Below are positions 51,543-60,444 of a stretch of DNA of 64,000 nucleotides, one piece after another. The stretch's first letter is position 1, and each line of letters opens with the position of its first letter. Both the position numbers and the translations under genes were made by a program. The stretch covers positions 28,657 to 92,656 of the forward strand of contig JAFEEG010000003.1 of NCBI GenBank assembly GCA_018241225.1, read 5' to 3'. Under the pieces are notes generated by a model. The model saw only the letters and a program-made list of their open reading frames with translations, was not told the DNA's origin and did not search any database. The stretch comes from Pseudomonadota bacterium (lineage in GTDB: Bacteria > Pseudomonadota > Gammaproteobacteria > Burkholderiales > Burkholderiaceae_C).

Positions 51543-51563
51543 TAAGTCAAATTCGCCGACTTA
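51543..51563. promoter_or_regulatory. LysR-type operator between the LysR gene and azoR
   Basis: TAAGTC-N9-GACTTA, a perfect 6-bp-arm inverted repeat that contains T-N11-A, the LysR-type recognition pattern. It is 81-101 bases upstream of azoR and 44-64 upstream of the regulator gene. A CATAAATA stretch about 15 bases further could be the azoR -10 region. Confidence 0.65.
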
Positions 51564-51643
51564 TCAATCAATCGCATCATAAATAGACTTCTCCCCATGC
51601 CGATGCATTTGTATCGGCGCCAACCAAGGAAAGAGAGCAAGTC

Positions 51644-52291
51644 ATGAAGCTGCTGCACGTTGATTCGAGCGTCCTGGGCGCCAATTCCGTTTCGCGCCGT
51701 CTCACCGCCAACACGGTGGCCGACTGGGTTGCCACCCATCCCGGCACCGAAGTTCAATACCTGGACCTGGCCGTTTCGGCCCCCAGCCACTTCGACGCCG
51801 ATTCGCTGGGCTTTCGCCTGCCCGAAGGCACGCCGCTGAGCGATGTGCAAAAGCGCGAGAACGCGGTGTCCGAGCAACTGGTGAGCCAGTTCCTGGCCGC
51901 TGACGTGGTGGTTGTGGGTGCGCCGCTGTACAACTTCTCGATCCCCAGCCAGCTCAAGGCCTGGATCGATCGCCTGGCGCAGCCCGGCCGCACCTTCAAG
52001 TACACCGAGAAGGGCCCGCAAGGCCTGGCCAGCGGCAAGACGGTGATCGTGGTTTCCACCCGCGGCGGCATCTACTCCACGAGTGAAGCCGGCCAGGCAG
52101 CCGAGCACCAGGAGAGCTACCTGAAGGTGGTGTTCGGCTTCTTCGGCATCACCGACGTGCGCTTCGTTCGCGCCGAAGGCCTGGCCATGGGCGAACAGCA
52201 AAAGGCCCAGGCGCTGGAAGCCGCGGCCGGTGACATCCGCCGTGCCAGCACCGAGGCAGCGAACCAGGACAAGGCCGCCGCGGCCGCCTGA
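51644..52291 (+). CDS. azoR: FMN-dependent NADH-azoreductase
   Basis: 215 residues of flavodoxin-like fold. [20 protein letters not shown] is the FMN phosphate loop, [18 protein letters not shown] and STRGGIYS are AzoR signatures. It reduces azo bonds and quinones with NADH, chiefly as quinone detoxification. It is paired with the divergent LysR gene and ends before a strong terminator. Confidence 0.93.
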   Translation: MKLLHVDSSVLGANSVSRRLTANTVADWVATHPGTEVQYLDLAVSAPSHFDADSLGFRLPEGTPLSDVQKRENAVSEQLVSQFLAADVVVVGAPLYNFSIPSQLKAWIDRLAQPGRTFKYTEKGPQGLASGKTVIVVSTRGGIYSTSEAGQAAEHQESYLKVVFGFFGITDVRFVRAEGLAMGEQQKAQALEAAAGDIRRASTEAANQDKAAAAA

Positions 52292-52316
52292 TCGCCACTG
52301 ACGGCATCTGCCCCCG

Positions 52317-52347
52317 AAGGGCCGGACTCCACAAGGGTCCGGCCCTT
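52317..52347. terminator. Bidirectional terminator between azoR and the FMN reductase gene
   Basis: AAGGGCCGGAC (52317-52327) pairs with GTCCGGCCCTT (52337-52347), an 11-bp stem with a 9-base loop. The plus-strand tail is CTTGCTTTCC. It separates two convergent genes and can serve both. Confidence 0.85.
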
Positions 52348-52356
52348 CTTGCTTTC

Positions 52357-52911
52357 CTACTTGCCGTGCGCCTTCACCCAGGCCACGTACTTCTCGACCC
52401 AGCCCTTGAGGAATTCACGGGTGGATTCGATGCCCACATGGCCCTTGTCGTCGAACAGGCCCTCCTTGTTCTGCACAAAGGCCTCGGGCTGGCCCAGCGT
52501 GGGCACGTCCAGGTAGGCCAGGATGTTGCGCAGGTGCTGCTGCGCCAGCGACGTACCCAGCGCACCCACAGAGATGCCGATGACGCCGGCGGGCTTGCCG
52601 GCCCAGGCGCTCTGGCCGTAGGGACGCGAGGCGTTGTCGATGGCGTTCTTGAGCACACCGGGAATCGAGCGGTTGTATTCGGGCGTGACGAACAGCACGC
52701 CGTCCGCTGCGGCGATCTCGCCCTTCAGGCGCCGCACCGACTGCGCCTGGTTGCCGTCCTGGTCCTGGTTGTACAGGGGCAGGTCGTCGATGCGCACATG
52801 CTCGAAGGTCACGCCGGCGGGCGCGAGGTTGGCCAGCGCCAGGGCGAGCTTGCGGTTGAGCGAATCCTTGCGAATGCTGCCGATGACCACGGCGATCTTG
52901 AGTTGACTCAT
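52357..52911 (-). CDS. NADPH-dependent FMN/quinone reductase (ChrR-like)
   Basis: 184 residues. The phosphate loop GSIRKDSLNRKLA, and TPEYNRSIPGVLKNAIDNASRP, are diagnostic of the NADPH-dependent FMN reductase family that includes ChrR and ArsH-like proteins. It reduces quinones, chromate or flavin in vitro in studied members. It is convergent with azoR. The start is followed upstream by 46 bases and then the end of the serine acetyltransferase gene, so it may be read through from the ssu operon. Confidence 0.9.
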   Translation of the reverse strand: MSQLKIAVVIGSIRKDSLNRKLALALANLAPAGVTFEHVRIDDLPLYNQDQDGNQAQSVRRLKGEIAAADGVLFVTPEYNRSIPGVLKNAIDNASRPYGQSAWAGKPAGVIGISVGALGTSLAQQHLRNILAYLDVPTLGQPEAFVQNKEGLFDDKGHVGIESTREFLKGWVEKYVAWVKAHGK

Positions 52912-52957
52912 GCGGTAAATCTCCAGAAAAAGAGAGGGTTGAGGGGGTTCGATCAGT

Positions 52958-53866
52958 TCAAGGCACGGGCCGCGCGTTCTGCAGGCTGGCCTGCGTCACG
53001 CTCGCACCCGGTGGCACATCGGCCGTGATCCAGACGTTGCCGCCAATGGTGGCACCGCGCCCGATGGTCACGCGCCCGAGGATGGTGGCACCGGCATAGA
53101 TGACCACGTCGTCTTCCACCACCGGATGGCGCGGCAAGCCCTTTTGCGGGTTGCCGTCGGCATCGGTCGGAAAGCGCTTGGCGCCCAGCGTCACGGCCTG
53201 GTACAGGCGCACCCGCTTGCCGATGATGGCGGTCTCGCCGATCACCACGCCGGTGCCGTGGTCCATGAAGAAGCCCGCGTCGATGCTGGCGCCTGGGTGG
53301 ATGTCGATGCCGGTCTGGCTGTGCGCCAGCTCCGCCACGATGCGCGCCAGCAGCGGCAGGCCCAGCCCGTACAGCTTGTGGGCCAGGCGGTGGTGGATGA
53401 GCGCCAGCACGCCCGGATAGCACAGCAGCACCTCGTCCACGCTTTGCGCGGCCGGGTCGCCCTGGTAGGCCGCCAGCACGTCGCTGTCGAGCAGGCGCCG
53501 GATGGCCGGGAGCTCGGCGGCAAAGGCGCGAATGGCAGCAGTGGCCTGTGCATCGACCTCGGGCGCCGACTGGCCGGCGTGGCGCACCTGGTAGGCCATT
53601 TCGAGCCGGGCCTGCTTCTCCAGGCAATGCAGCGCGGAGTTGAGGGTGTGGCCCACATAGAAATCCTCGCTCTCGTGGCGCAGGTCGGGCGGGCCCAGGC
53701 GCATGGGAAACAGCGCGCCCTTGAGCTGCTCGATGGTCTGCGCCAGCTGGTCGCGCGAAGGCAGTTCGCGGCTGCCCGGCTCGCGGGGGCGGTTTTGCGA
53801 ATCGCGCCAGCCGCCGCGCACCGCGCGCAGCGCCGTGACGATATCGCCCACATCGAATTGAGACAT
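52958..53866 (-). CDS. epsC: Serine O-acetyltransferase (EpsC type)
   Basis: 302 residues from MSQFDVGD, with an AGAGGA ribosome site upstream. The C-terminal left-handed beta helix carries the CysE active region DIHPGASIDAGFFMDHGTGVVIGE, ending in VTLGAKRF. It makes O-acetylserine, the acceptor of sulfide in cysteine synthesis. The long helical N-terminal part is of the EpsC kind. It is downstream of the ssu genes and molbindin, so acceptor and sulfur supply are genetically linked. Confidence 0.93.
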   Translation of the reverse strand: MSQFDVGDIVTALRAVRGGWRDSQNRPREPGSRELPSRDQLAQTIEQLKGALFPMRLGPPDLRHESEDFYVGHTLNSALHCLEKQARLEMAYQVRHAGQSAPEVDAQATAAIRAFAAELPAIRRLLDSDVLAAYQGDPAAQSVDEVLLCYPGVLALIHHRLAHKLYGLGLPLLARIVAELAHSQTGIDIHPGASIDAGFFMDHGTGVVIGETAIIGKRVRLYQAVTLGAKRFPTDADGNPQKGLPRHPVVEDDVVIYAGATILGRVTIGRGATIGGNVWITADVPPGASVTQASLQNARPVP

Positions 53867-53929
53867 TCCATCCTCTCTGCTCTGGCGCATCGGCAGCGCC
53901 CACGAGCGGATGGTAGGCCGGATTCGTTG

Positions 53930-53962
53930 CGGGCGCCGCGAACCGGCACAACCGGGCGCCCG
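53930..53962. other. Hairpin between molbindin and serine acetyltransferase genes
   Basis: CGGGCGCC (53930-53937) and GGCGCCCG (53955-53962) form a perfect 8-bp stem with a 17-base loop. It has no T tract. It could lower read-through from the ssu genes into epsC. Confidence 0.4.
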
Positions 53963-53969
53963 CGCCGCC

Positions 53970-54185
53970 TCAGAGCTTGGCGATGGACACCTCCGTGGCC
54001 TTGACCAGCGCCACCACTTCGGAGCCGATGCGCAGCTGCAGCTCGTCGATGGAGCGGGTGGTGATGACCGAGGTGACGATGCCGAAGGGCGTTTCCACGT
54101 CGACCTCGGAGAGCACGTCGCCGCGGATGATTTCGCGCACACGGCCCTTGAACTGGTTGCGCACGTTGATGGCTTGGATGGACAT
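53970..54185 (-). CDS. Molbindin (TOBE domain, molybdate-binding protein)
   Basis: 71 residues, the size of single-domain molbindins. It begins MSIQAINVRNQFKGRVREII and has VDVETPFGIVTSVITTRSIDEL and IGSEVVALVKATEVSIAK, the Mop pattern. Single Mop proteins bind molybdate or tungstate oxyanions in a hexamer. A molbindin after ssuB recurs in Burkholderiales; whether it binds a sulfur oxyanion or buffers molybdate is open. Confidence 0.9.
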   Translation of the reverse strand: MSIQAINVRNQFKGRVREIIRGDVLSEVDVETPFGIVTSVITTRSIDELQLRIGSEVVALVKATEVSIAKL

Positions 54186-54230
54186 GTCGAAGGTTCCTTT
54201 GCTTGGAGTGGATGAAGTGAAGGGAAAGAC

Positions 54231-55055
54231 TCAGACCGCCCAGCGCAACGCATGCGCCGCCGGGCCCAGCCATGAGGTGTCGCCTTGCGGCGGCGCTTCG
54301 GCCGCACCGGGCTTTTGCAGCACGCGGTCCAGGATGCGTTTTTCCAGCGCGGCAAACGCGGGGTCGCCCTGCGAGCGCGGCCGTGCGAGGGTGATGGCCT
54401 CGTCCAGCGCGATGCGTCCGTCCTCGATGAGGATCACGCGGTCGGCCAACGCAACGGCTTCCTGCACGTCGTGCGTGACCAGCAGCGCAGTGAATCGATG
54501 GCGCTGCCACAGCGACTCGATCAGGCGGTGCATCTCGATGCGGGTGAGCGCGTCCAGCGCGCCCAGCGGCTCGTCCAGCAGCAGCAGGCGCGGCTGGTGC
54601 ACCAAGGCACGTGCCAGGGCCACGCGCTGGCGCTGTCCGCCCGACAGGCGTGCCGGCCATTCGTCTTCGCGCTCGGCCAGACCCACCTGTGCCAGCACCT
54701 TTGCGCCGCGCGAGCGCGCCTGGGCCGGCAGGCCCAGCGTGACGTTGTCCAGCACGCGGCGCCAGGGCAGCAGGCGCGCCTCCTGGAACATGATGCGGAC
54801 CTCTTCGCGCAGCCCGTCGATGGGCTTGTCGTCGGCCAGCAGCTGGCCTTCGCTGGACTGCTCCAGCCCGGCCACCAGGCGCAGCAAGGTGCTCTTGCCG
54901 CAACCGCTGCGCCCGACGATGGCAATGAACTGCCCCGGCTCGATGGACAGGTTCAGGTGCCGCAGCACCTCGCGCTGCCCGTAGCGCTTGGTCAGGCCCT
55001 TGGCCTGCAGGCGCACGCCCTCTTCCTCTTGTTCGATGACGACTTCTTCGCTCAT
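54231..55055 (-). CDS. ssuB: Aliphatic sulfonate ABC transporter ATP-binding protein
   Basis: 274 residues. Walker [10 protein letters not shown] (48-56), [19 protein letters not shown] (Q-loop, typical of SsuB/TauB), signature LSGGQRQR, Walker [13 protein letters not shown] and VTHDVQEAV. The start overlaps the ssuC stop (ATGA). Confidence 0.94.
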   Translation of the reverse strand: MSEEVVIEQEEEGVRLQAKGLTKRYGQREVLRHLNLSIEPGQFIAIVGRSGCGKSTLLRLVAGLEQSSEGQLLADDKPIDGLREEVRIMFQEARLLPWRRVLDNVTLGLPAQARSRGAKVLAQVGLAEREDEWPARLSGGQRQRVALARALVHQPRLLLLDEPLGALDALTRIEMHRLIESLWQRHRFTALLVTHDVQEAVALADRVILIEDGRIALDEAITLARPRSQGDPAFAALEKRILDRVLQKPGAAEAPPQGDTSWLGPAAHALRWAV

Positions 55056-55921
55056 GCGGTCTTCCCCTGGTAACCCGGATGCCAGCGCAGCCAGCCGCGC
55101 TCCAGCGCCCGTGCAAAGACGTCCGCCACCTTGCCCAGCAGCGCGTACAGCAAGATGCCCACCAGCACGACGTCGGTGCGCAGGAACTCGCGCGCATTCA
55201 TCGTCAGGTAGCCGATGCCCGACTGCGCCGAGATGGTCTCGGCCACGATCAGGATCACCCACATGAGCCCCAGCGAGAAGCGCAGCCCCACCAGGATCGA
55301 CGACATGGCGCCCGGCAGGATCACCTCCTTGTAGAGCTGCCAGCGCGACAGGCCGTAGCTGCGGCCCATCTCGATGAGCTGCGGGTCCACGTTGCGGATG
55401 CCGTGGAAGGTGTTGAGGTAGATCGGAAAGAACACCGACACCGAGATGAGAAAGATCTTGGCCGTCTCCTCGATGCCGAACCACAGGATCACCAGCGGAA
55501 TGAGCGCCAGCGCCGGCACGTTGCGCACCATTTGCACGGTGGAATCGAGCAGCGTTTCGAAGAAGCGCACCGAGCCCGTGAGCAGCCCCAGCAGCAAGCC
55601 CGCGCCGCCGCCGATGGCCAGGCCCAGCAAGGCGCGGCCGGCGCTGATCTTCAGGTGCTCCCACAGCTCGCCCGAGAGCGTGAGCTCCCAGGCGCTGCGC
55701 AGCACATCCAGCGGAGCCGGCAGCACGCGCACCGACAGCCAGCCCGCGGAAGACGAAACCTGCCAGGCCACGACCAGGGCCAGCGGCACCAGCCAGGGCA
55801 CCAGCCGGCGCCCCACGGCGCGCGCCAGCGCGCGCAGCGCAGCCAACGCTGGCCGGGCATCCACCCCGGCCGAGCCGATGGCGGGCGATGCCGCCGAAAG
55901 GGTCGAGAGTTGTTCGCTCAT
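55052..55921 (-). CDS. ssuC: Aliphatic sulfonate ABC transporter permease
   Basis: 289 residues from MSEQLSTL. Six membrane spans. The EAA loop is [23 protein letters not shown], and [23 protein letters not shown] is a SsuC/TauC hallmark. It lies 17 bases after ssuD and overlaps ssuB. Confidence 0.94.
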   Translation of the reverse strand: MSEQLSTLSAASPAIGSAGVDARPALAALRALARAVGRRLVPWLVPLALVVAWQVSSSAGWLSVRVLPAPLDVLRSAWELTLSGELWEHLKISAGRALLGLAIGGGAGLLLGLLTGSVRFFETLLDSTVQMVRNVPALALIPLVILWFGIEETAKIFLISVSVFFPIYLNTFHGIRNVDPQLIEMGRSYGLSRWQLYKEVILPGAMSSILVGLRFSLGLMWVILIVAETISAQSGIGYLTMNAREFLRTDVVLVGILLYALLGKVADVFARALERGWLRWHPGYQGKTA

Positions 55922-55938
55922 GCGTGGGTGCCCTCTCT

Positions 55939-57108
55939 TCAGCTTTGCGAGACAAGACGCGAAGGTGCGTCCAGGTTGGCCACGACCTCGCCGAAGGGGC
56001 CGGTCTGCGCCGCGCCGGCCAGGCGCTCGCGTGCGCGCGCCGACAGCAGCGGAAACACCAGCTCGGCGAATCGGTACGCCTCCTCCAGGTGCGGATAGCC
56101 CGAGAAGATGAAGCGATCGATCCCCAGCGCCGCGTATTCCTCGATGCGCGCCGCCACTGTGCGGGCATCGCCCACCAGCGCCGTGCCCGCACCGCCGCGC
56201 ACCAGGCCCACGCCGGCCCACAGGTTGGGGCTAATCTCCAGCTCGGCGCGGCCGCGCTTGCGCCCGCCGTCATGCAGCGCCGCCATGCGCCGCTGCCCTT
56301 CCGAATCCATGCGGGCGAAGGCGGCTTGTGCGCGGGCCACAGTGGCATCGTCCACCCGGCTGATCAGTTCGTCGGCTGCCTGCCATGCGGCCGCCTCGGT
56401 TTCGCGCACGATCACGTGCAGCCGGATGCCCAGGCTCAGCTGGCGGCCCCGCCTGGCGGCGCGCTCGCGCACGTCGGCCAGCTTGCGAGCCACCTCCTGC
56501 GGCGGCTCGCCCCAGCTGAGATATGCATCGACCTGTTCGGCGGCCAGATCGTGCGCCGCCTCGGACGAGCCGCCGAACCACACCGGCGGATGCGGCTGCT
56601 GCAAGCTGGGAAACAGCAGGCGCGCGCCCTTCACGCTCAGGTGCTTGCCGTCGTAGTCGAAGGCTTCGCCGGTGTGGCTGCGCGAAATGATCTCGCGCCA
56701 GATGCGGATGAACTCGGCCGACTGCTCGTAGCGCGTGGCATGGTCCAGGAACACGCCATCGCCTTGCAGCTCGGCCTGGTCACCACCGGTGACCAGGTTC
56801 ACCAGGAGGCGCCCGCCCGAGAGCCGGTCGAAGGTGGCGGCCATGCGCGCGGCCAGGCTGGGCTGGTGCAGGCCCGGGCGCACGGCCACCAGGAACTTGA
56901 GCCGCCACGTCGCGCCGATCAGGCTGGACGCGATGACCCACGGGTCTTCGCACGATCGGCCGGTGGGAATGAGCACACCCTCGTAGCCAAGGCTGTCTGC
57001 GGCGCCGGCGATCTGGCGCAGGTAGTTCAGGTCGACCTGGCGCGCGCCTTCGGCACTGCCCAGGTAGCGGCTGTCGCCGTGGGTCGGAAGAAACCAGAAA
57101 AATTGCAT
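55939..57108 (-). CDS. ssuD: FMNH2-dependent alkanesulfonate monooxygenase
   Basis: 389 residues. Luciferase-like flavin monooxygenase. The N-terminus [20 protein letters not shown] is diagnostic of SsuD, and [12 protein letters not shown]-type and [13 protein letters not shown] motifs are seen. It splits alkanesulfonates to aldehyde and sulfite using FMNH2 from SsuE, in the cytoplasm. The upstream gene is a 39-residue ORF and then ssuA. Confidence 0.95.
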   Translation of the reverse strand: MQFFWFLPTHGDSRYLGSAEGARQVDLNYLRQIAGAADSLGYEGVLIPTGRSCEDPWVIASSLIGATWRLKFLVAVRPGLHQPSLAARMAATFDRLSGGRLLVNLVTGGDQAELQGDGVFLDHATRYEQSAEFIRIWREIISRSHTGEAFDYDGKHLSVKGARLLFPSLQQPHPPVWFGGSSEAAHDLAAEQVDAYLSWGEPPQEVARKLADVRERAARRGRQLSLGIRLHVIVRETEAAAWQAADELISRVDDATVARAQAAFARMDSEGQRRMAALHDGGRKRGRAELEISPNLWAGVGLVRGGAGTALVGDARTVAARIEEYAALGIDRFIFSGYPHLEEAYRFAELVFPLLSARARERLAGAAQTGPFGEVVANLDAPSRLVSQS

Positions 57109-57129
57109 GGGTCGTTGATCTCCAGGGGT

Positions 57130-57249
57130 TCAGACGGCAAAAAGCAGGAGGGCCGGCGCTCGGAATGGCCGTGCCGGCAGGCCCCAGGCCTGCGCCGTGG
57201 TGCGCACCACCAGGGCGATGCGCTCGTGCACGTCGATGCTGCTGCTCAT
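57130..57249 (-). CDS. Small ORF in the ssu operon, 39 residues
   Basis: Not recognised. MSSSIDVHERIALVVRTTAQ begins the product and PFRAPALLLFAV ends it. It sits between ssuA (stop at 57261) and ssuD (start at 57108), filling the gap with 11 bases on one side and 21 on the other. A GAGG ribosome site is nine bases before the chosen ATG; an alternative ATG at 57255 is too close to it. Its position suggests a true short gene translated with the operon, or at least a coupling ORF. Function unknown. Confidence 0.55.
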   Translation of the reverse strand: MSSSIDVHERIALVVRTTAQAWGLPARPFRAPALLLFAV

Positions 57250-57260
57250 GGCCATTCGCC

Positions 57261-58229
57261 TCAGGCCAGGCCCGCGGCCGCGGCGTCGAGCACGTTGATC
57301 TTTTTCGGGATGAGCTTGAGCGCGTAGAAGGTGTCGGCAATCACCTGCTGCTCGGCCAGGATGGCCCGGGTGATGGGCCCCACGCCGAACACGGTGCGGT
57401 TGGTGGTGGCCTCGCCCACCGAGCGCGGCAGGCCCCACAGTTGCGACAGCTCGGTGGCCAGCGCCGCCTTGTTCGCCGCGCCCCACACGTCGACCTGGTT
57501 GATTTCGTCGATCAGCACCTTGATCACGTCCTGGTTCTTCTCGGCGTAGCCCAGCGACGAGAAGTAGTAGGCGCGGTTGTTGACCACGCCGGTGGCATCC
57601 ACCAGGCGGCGCGCCTCGAGCGCCTGCTCGGCTGCGGCGCTGAACGGGTCCCAGATCACCCAGGCGTCGATGGACTTCTTCTCGAAGGCCGCGCGCGCAT
57701 CGGCCGGCGGCAGGAAGACGACATTCACGTCGCTGTAGGCCAGACCATTCTTCTCGAGCAGCTTGACCAGGAAGTAGTGGACGTTGCTGCCCTTGTTGAG
57801 CGCAACCTTCTTGCCCTTGAGGTCCGCAGCCGACTTCAGCGCAGAGTCCTTGGGCACCAGCACCGCCTCGGTCTGCGGGCGCGGCTGCGTGGCCGCCACG
57901 TAGGCCAGCGGCGCGCCGGCGGCCTGAGCGAAGATGGGCGGCGCCTCGCCCACGTCGCCGAAGTCGATGGAGCCCACGTTGAGCGCTTCCAGTTGCACCG
58001 GGCCGGCGGTGAACTCGGTCCACTTCACCGACACGCCCAGCGGCGCGAGCCGCTTTTCCAGCGTGCCGCGACCCTTGAGCAGTGAGAGGTAGCCCTTCTG
58101 ATGGCCGACGCGCAACTGGCGGGCAGTCTGTGCCTGCGCCAGACCCGCGATGGCGGGCAGGCCGAGTCCGGCGGCTGCCGCGGCCTGGATAAGGCGGCGG
58201 CGCTGGGGGGAAACGATGGCTTGTGTCAT
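57261..58229 (-). CDS. ssuA: Aliphatic sulfonate ABC transporter substrate-binding protein
   Basis: 322 residues from MTQAIVSP, chosen for the AAGGA ribosome site six bases ahead. The leader holds QRRRLIQAAAAAGLGLPAIAG, a possible Tat signal, ending in GLAQAQTA. Mature motifs: LRVGHQKGYLSLLKG, VNVGSIDFGDVGEAPP (sulfonate site) and VALNKGSNVHYFL. It binds alkanesulfonates for SsuBC. Confidence 0.94.
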   Translation of the reverse strand: MTQAIVSPQRRRLIQAAAAAGLGLPAIAGLAQAQTARQLRVGHQKGYLSLLKGRGTLEKRLAPLGVSVKWTEFTAGPVQLEALNVGSIDFGDVGEAPPIFAQAAGAPLAYVAATQPRPQTEAVLVPKDSALKSAADLKGKKVALNKGSNVHYFLVKLLEKNGLAYSDVNVVFLPPADARAAFEKKSIDAWVIWDPFSAAAEQALEARRLVDATGVVNNRAYYFSSLGYAEKNQDVIKVLIDEINQVDVWGAANKAALATELSQLWGLPRSVGEATTNRTVFGVGPITRAILAEQQVIADTFYALKLIPKKINVLDAAAAGLA

Positions 58230-58381
58230 GTTGATTCCTTGCAGTGCGTTGCTTGTTGCTTGTTCGATAGGCGCGAGTTCTCCCGCGCAGCCCCGAAGGA
58301 GCCGCGTCAAGGGCGAAACGCGAGATGAAGGAAAAGGGAAGCGGGCTGCCGCGGCCAGGGCTGGCCACGGCGCGGGAGGCC

Positions 58382-58984
58382 TCAGGCGCTACATCGCACC
58401 TGGGAGAAAGGAACCGGCTCGAAAGCGGCGGACACGGGCAGCTGCAGGCCGTCGGTGGCCAGGGCGGCCACGCTGTCGTCCAGGCGTTGCGCCAGTTCCG
58501 CCTGCAGCTGGTAGGCGCCTTCGGGCGCGAGGGTCACCTGCGAATCGGTGGCGTACACACCCGCCAGGATGTGCCGCGCCCCCAGCGACTGCAGCACGGG
58601 GCGCAGCGCATAGTCGAGCGCCAGCATGTGGTGGGGGCTGCCGCCGCTGGCCAGAGGCAGCACGGCCTTGCCCTTGAGCGCCGACTGCGCAAGCAGGTCC
58701 AGGAAGACCTTCAACGCGCCGCTGTAGGCCGCCTTGTAGACGGGCGTGGCCACCACCACCGCACGCGCCGCTGCCAACTGGTCGATGGCGCGCTGCAGCG
58801 CCGGGTGCGAGGTGTCGGCAGACAGCAAGGCCTGCGCTGGCAGGTCGCGCACCGAAAGGCGCTCCACCCGCACGCCGCGCAGCGCCAGCCGCGTGCCCAC
58901 CGCCTCCAGCAAGGCGCTGGAGCGCGAGGGCGCCGAGGGGCTGCCAGCCACCAGCAGGACGCTGCCGCTGCTTGTCGTGCTCAT
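58382..58984 (-). CDS. ssuE: NADPH-dependent FMN reductase
   Basis: 200 residues. Flavodoxin-like fold with VAGSPSAPSRSSALLEAV (phosphate loop) and TPVYKAAYSGALKVFLDLL, typical of SsuE. It supplies FMNH2 to SsuD. The ATG shares a base with the stop of the sbp gene upstream (TAATG). The gap of 152 bases to ssuA is the largest inside the operon and contains an imperfect hairpin (58349-58370). Confidence 0.92.
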   Translation of the reverse strand: MSTTSSGSVLLVAGSPSAPSRSSALLEAVGTRLALRGVRVERLSVRDLPAQALLSADTSHPALQRAIDQLAAARAVVVATPVYKAAYSGALKVFLDLLAQSALKGKAVLPLASGGSPHHMLALDYALRPVLQSLGARHILAGVYATDSQVTLAPEGAYQLQAELAQRLDDSVAALATDGLQLPVSAAFEPVPFSQVRCSA

Positions 58985-60015
58985 TACTTGCTCTTGCTGT
59001 AGATCTGGTCGAACGAGCCGCCGTCCGCGAAGTGCGTCTTGTCGGCCTTCGCCCAGCCGCCGAAGGCCTGGTCGATGGTGAACAGCGTCAGCTTCGGAAA
59101 CTGCTTGTCGTACTTGGCCTTGGCCTTCTCGCTGGTGGGCCTGTAGTAGTTGCGCCCGGCGATGTCCTGGCCTTCGTCGGTGTACCAGTACTTGAGGTAT
59201 TCCTCGGCCACGGCGCGGGTGCCGCGCTTGTCGACCACCTTGTCCACCACCGTCACGGCGGGCTCGGCCAGGATGGAAATGGAAGGCACCACGATGTCGA
59301 ACTTGTCGGGGCCGAACTCCTTGACGGCCAGGAAGGCCTCGTTCTCCCAGGCCAGCAGCACGTCGCCCACGCCGCGCTGCACGAAGGTGATGGTGCTGCC
59401 GCGCGCACCAGTGTCGAGCACGGGCACGTTCTGGAAGAGCTTGCCGACGAACTCCTTGGCCTTGTTATCGCTGCCGTACTTGCGCTTGGCGAATTCCCAG
59501 GCGGCCAGGTAGTTCCAGCGGGCGCCGCCCGAGGTCTTGGGGTTGGGCGTGATGACCTGCACGCCGGACTTGGTCAGGTCGTCCCAGTCCTTCAGGCCCT
59601 TGGGGTTGCCCTTCTTCACCAGGAACACGATGGTCGAGGTATAGGGCGAGGAGTTGTGCGGAAGGCGCTTTTGCCAGTCGGGCTTGACCAGGGCGCCGTG
59701 GCTCACGAGCGCGTCGGTGTCGCCGGCCAGGGCCAGGGTGGCCACGTCGGCTTCCAGGCCGTCGATGATGGAGCGGGCCTGCTTGCCCGAGCCACCATGC
59801 GACTGCTTGACGCTCACGTCCTGGCCGGTCTTGCCCTTCCAGTAGGCGGCAAAAGCCTTGTTGAAGTCCACGTACAGCTCGCGGGTGGGGTCGTACGACA
59901 CGTTCAGCAGCTGCACCGGCTGCTGGGCCAGCGCCGGCAATGCCGACAGGGCCATGCTGGCCCCCACGGCGGCGCCGAGTGAAAGCTTGATAAAGTTGCG
60001 GCGAAGGCTCTTCAT
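58984..60015 (-). CDS. sbp: Second sulfate ABC transporter substrate-binding protein, Tat-type leader
   Basis: 343 residues. The N-terminus has [11 protein letters not shown], a near-canonical twin-arginine motif, and a hydrophobic region ending in LPALAQQ. The mature protein carries [17 protein letters not shown], the sulfate-site motif [15 protein letters not shown], and [17 protein letters not shown]. It is the first gene of the ssu operon, without its own permease genes, so it would share CysTWA or serve another sulfur oxyanion. It overlaps ssuE. The other Sbp (46456) uses an ordinary Sec leader. Confidence 0.93.
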   Translation of the reverse strand: MKSLRRNFIKLSLGAAVGASMALSALPALAQQPVQLLNVSYDPTRELYVDFNKAFAAYWKGKTGQDVSVKQSHGGSGKQARSIIDGLEADVATLALAGDTDALVSHGALVKPDWQKRLPHNSSPYTSTIVFLVKKGNPKGLKDWDDLTKSGVQVITPNPKTSGGARWNYLAAWEFAKRKYGSDNKAKEFVGKLFQNVPVLDTGARGSTITFVQRGVGDVLLAWENEAFLAVKEFGPDKFDIVVPSISILAEPAVTVVDKVVDKRGTRAVAEEYLKYWYTDEGQDIAGRNYYRPTSEKAKAKYDKQFPKLTLFTIDQAFGGWAKADKTHFADGGSFDQIYSKSK

Positions 60016-60086
60016 GGTGTTTCTGCTCTAGAAATGCATATCGATGAAGGTTTGAATTCTTGGTGAGGCATAAGAAAACGCGAACT

Positions 60087-60100
60087 ACTGAGTTCTCAGT
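60087..60100. promoter_or_regulatory. Inverted repeat in the divergent region between sbp2 and yggX
   Basis: ACTGAG-TT-CTCAGT, perfect 6-bp arms, 72-85 bases upstream of the sbp2 start codon and 62-75 upstream of yggX. A regulator of sulfonate use would be expected to act here. I found no obvious -35/-10 pair beside it. Confidence 0.5.
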
Positions 60101-60161
60101 TCTTCATAGCCAAATCAACTAAAGACCCACCACACCCCAAATTCCAAAGGCAGGCACCCCC

Positions 60162-60437
60162 ATGGCACGCATGGTTCAATGCATCAAGCTCGGCAAAGAG
60201 GCCGAAGGTCTGGACTTTCCGCCCTACCCCGGCGAACTCGGCAAACGCATCTGGGAGAGCGTGAGCAAGGAGGCCTGGGCCGCCTGGCTCAAGCAGCAGA
60301 CCATGCTCGTGAATGAAAACCGGCTGAACCTGGCCGACCTGCGCGCCCGCCAGTACCTGGCGCGCCAGATGGAAAAGCACTTCTTCGGCGAAGGCGCCGA
60401 CGTGGCCCAGGGTTACGTCCCCCCCACCGAGAGCTGA
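60162..60437 (+). CDS. yggX: Iron-trafficking / oxidative damage protection protein
   Basis: 91 residues, the usual YggX size. It starts [21 protein letters not shown], with Cys7 conserved, and contains the family core [22 protein letters not shown]. YggX protects iron-sulfur proteins from oxidative damage. It ends seven bases before mnmC, in the same direction. Confidence 0.95.
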   Translation: MARMVQCIKLGKEAEGLDFPPYPGELGKRIWESVSKEAWAAWLKQQTMLVNENRLNLADLRARQYLARQMEKHFFGEGADVAQGYVPPTES

Positions 60438-60444
60438 AGCGGCG

